Assembly: GCA_002293365.1 (NCBI GenBank)
Contig: DBDD01000261.1
Coordinates: 1 to 5,238 of the forward strand
DNA from: Christensenella sp. UBA941
Lineage (GTDB): Bacteria; Bacillota; Clostridia; Christensenellales; UBA941
Reading direction: 5' to 3'
Length of the DNA stretch: 5,238 bases
Below, piece by piece: positions 5,148-5,238 of the stretch. Position numbers and translations under genes: made by a program. The notes under the pieces were generated by a model. The model worked only from the letters and a program-made list of their open reading frames with translations. It was not told the origin of the DNA and made no database searches. How positions within the stretch are numbered: the stretch's first letter is position 1; the number at the start of each line of letters is the position of its first letter.

Positions 5148-5155
5148 CACCTTCT
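5148..5155 (-). promoter_or_regulatory. Ribosome binding site supporting the GTG start
   Basis: AGAAGGTG on the minus strand lies 4 bases from GTG at 5143 (6 bases counted from the AAGG core). The conserved family N-terminus begins within the first 25 residues after this GTG, so a later ATG is less likely. Confidence 0.65.
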
Positions 5156-5179
5156 TCTATCGCTTCGAGTATACGCATA

Positions 5180-5208
5180 ATAATAGCATAAATAGCAGCG
5201 AACGTTAA
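5180..5208 (-). promoter_or_regulatory. Promoter of the DnaD-dnaI operon
   Basis: On the minus strand TTAACG (5208-5203, four of six matches to TTGACA) and TATTAT (5185-5180, five of six) are separated by exactly 17 bases, and TGC precedes the -10 to make an extended element. Transcription would start near 5173, leaving a leader of about 30 bases before the GTG at 5143. Confidence 0.65.
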
Positions 5209-5238
5209 CCCCAAACTGTAGGGGCGATTCATAATCGC
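5209..5238. repeat. Short inverted repeats, possibly part of a dispersed repeat
   Basis: CCCC (5209-5212) and GGGG (5221-5224) enclose eight bases, and GCGATT (5224-5229) and AATCGC (5233-5238) enclose CAT. The TGTAGGGGCGATT...AATCGC pattern resembles palindromic intergenic repeats seen in many clostridial genomes, of which only one side would be inside the window. TAGGGGCGA also occurs at 417-425. Confidence 0.35.

Noticed and set aside
4766..5191. 141-codon plus-strand frame opposite the DnaD-domain gene
   Set aside because: Antisense shadow of a gene with clear family motifs; it also runs across that gene's promoter.

Overview
The window looks like a chromosomal segment of a moderately GC-rich member of the Bacillota, most likely a clostridial gut-type lineage. 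This rests on the DnaD-type and DnaI/DnaC-type primosome genes, strong AGGAGG-type ribosome binding sites, SH3b/CAP secreted proteins and a C-GCAxxG-C-C family protein. Genus and species cannot be read from the sequence.

Layout. (1) 1-297, plus strand: the 3' part of a C-GCAxxG-C-C family gene whose start lies outside the window. (2) 298-438: a convergent intergenic region with two overlapping inverted repeats, one a possible terminator. (3) 439-900, minus strand: a small exported-protein gene of unknown family, broken by two frameshifts that cancel each other. (4) About 1113-1399: a compact locus resembling a type I toxin-antitoxin module. It has a 28-residue one-helix membrane peptide behind a strong Shine-Dalgarno sequence, long complementary 5' and 3' ends, a local terminator, and a near-consensus promoter on the opposite strand whose transcript would be antisense to the whole toxin mRNA. 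(5) 1423-3012, minus strand: a secreted protein with a degenerate CAP/SCP domain and five SH3b domains. (6) 3125-4102 and 4106-5143, minus strand: a two-gene primosome operon (DnaD-domain protein, then DnaI/DnaC-like AAA+ helicase loader) behind an extended -10 promoter at 5180-5208. The right edge carries short inverted repeats that may be half of a dispersed intergenic repeat.

How it fits together. The DnaD-domain protein and the AAA+ ATPase are separated by only 3 bases and should act together in loading the replicative helicase. The SH3b protein follows on the same strand after a 112-base gap; it probably acts at the cell wall and has no evident functional link to replication. The toxin-like locus lies between the SH3b gene and the broken exported gene, and is the most interesting part of the window. 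Several elements of its mRNA can form mutually exclusive pairings, one of which covers the start of the toxin's ribosome binding site.
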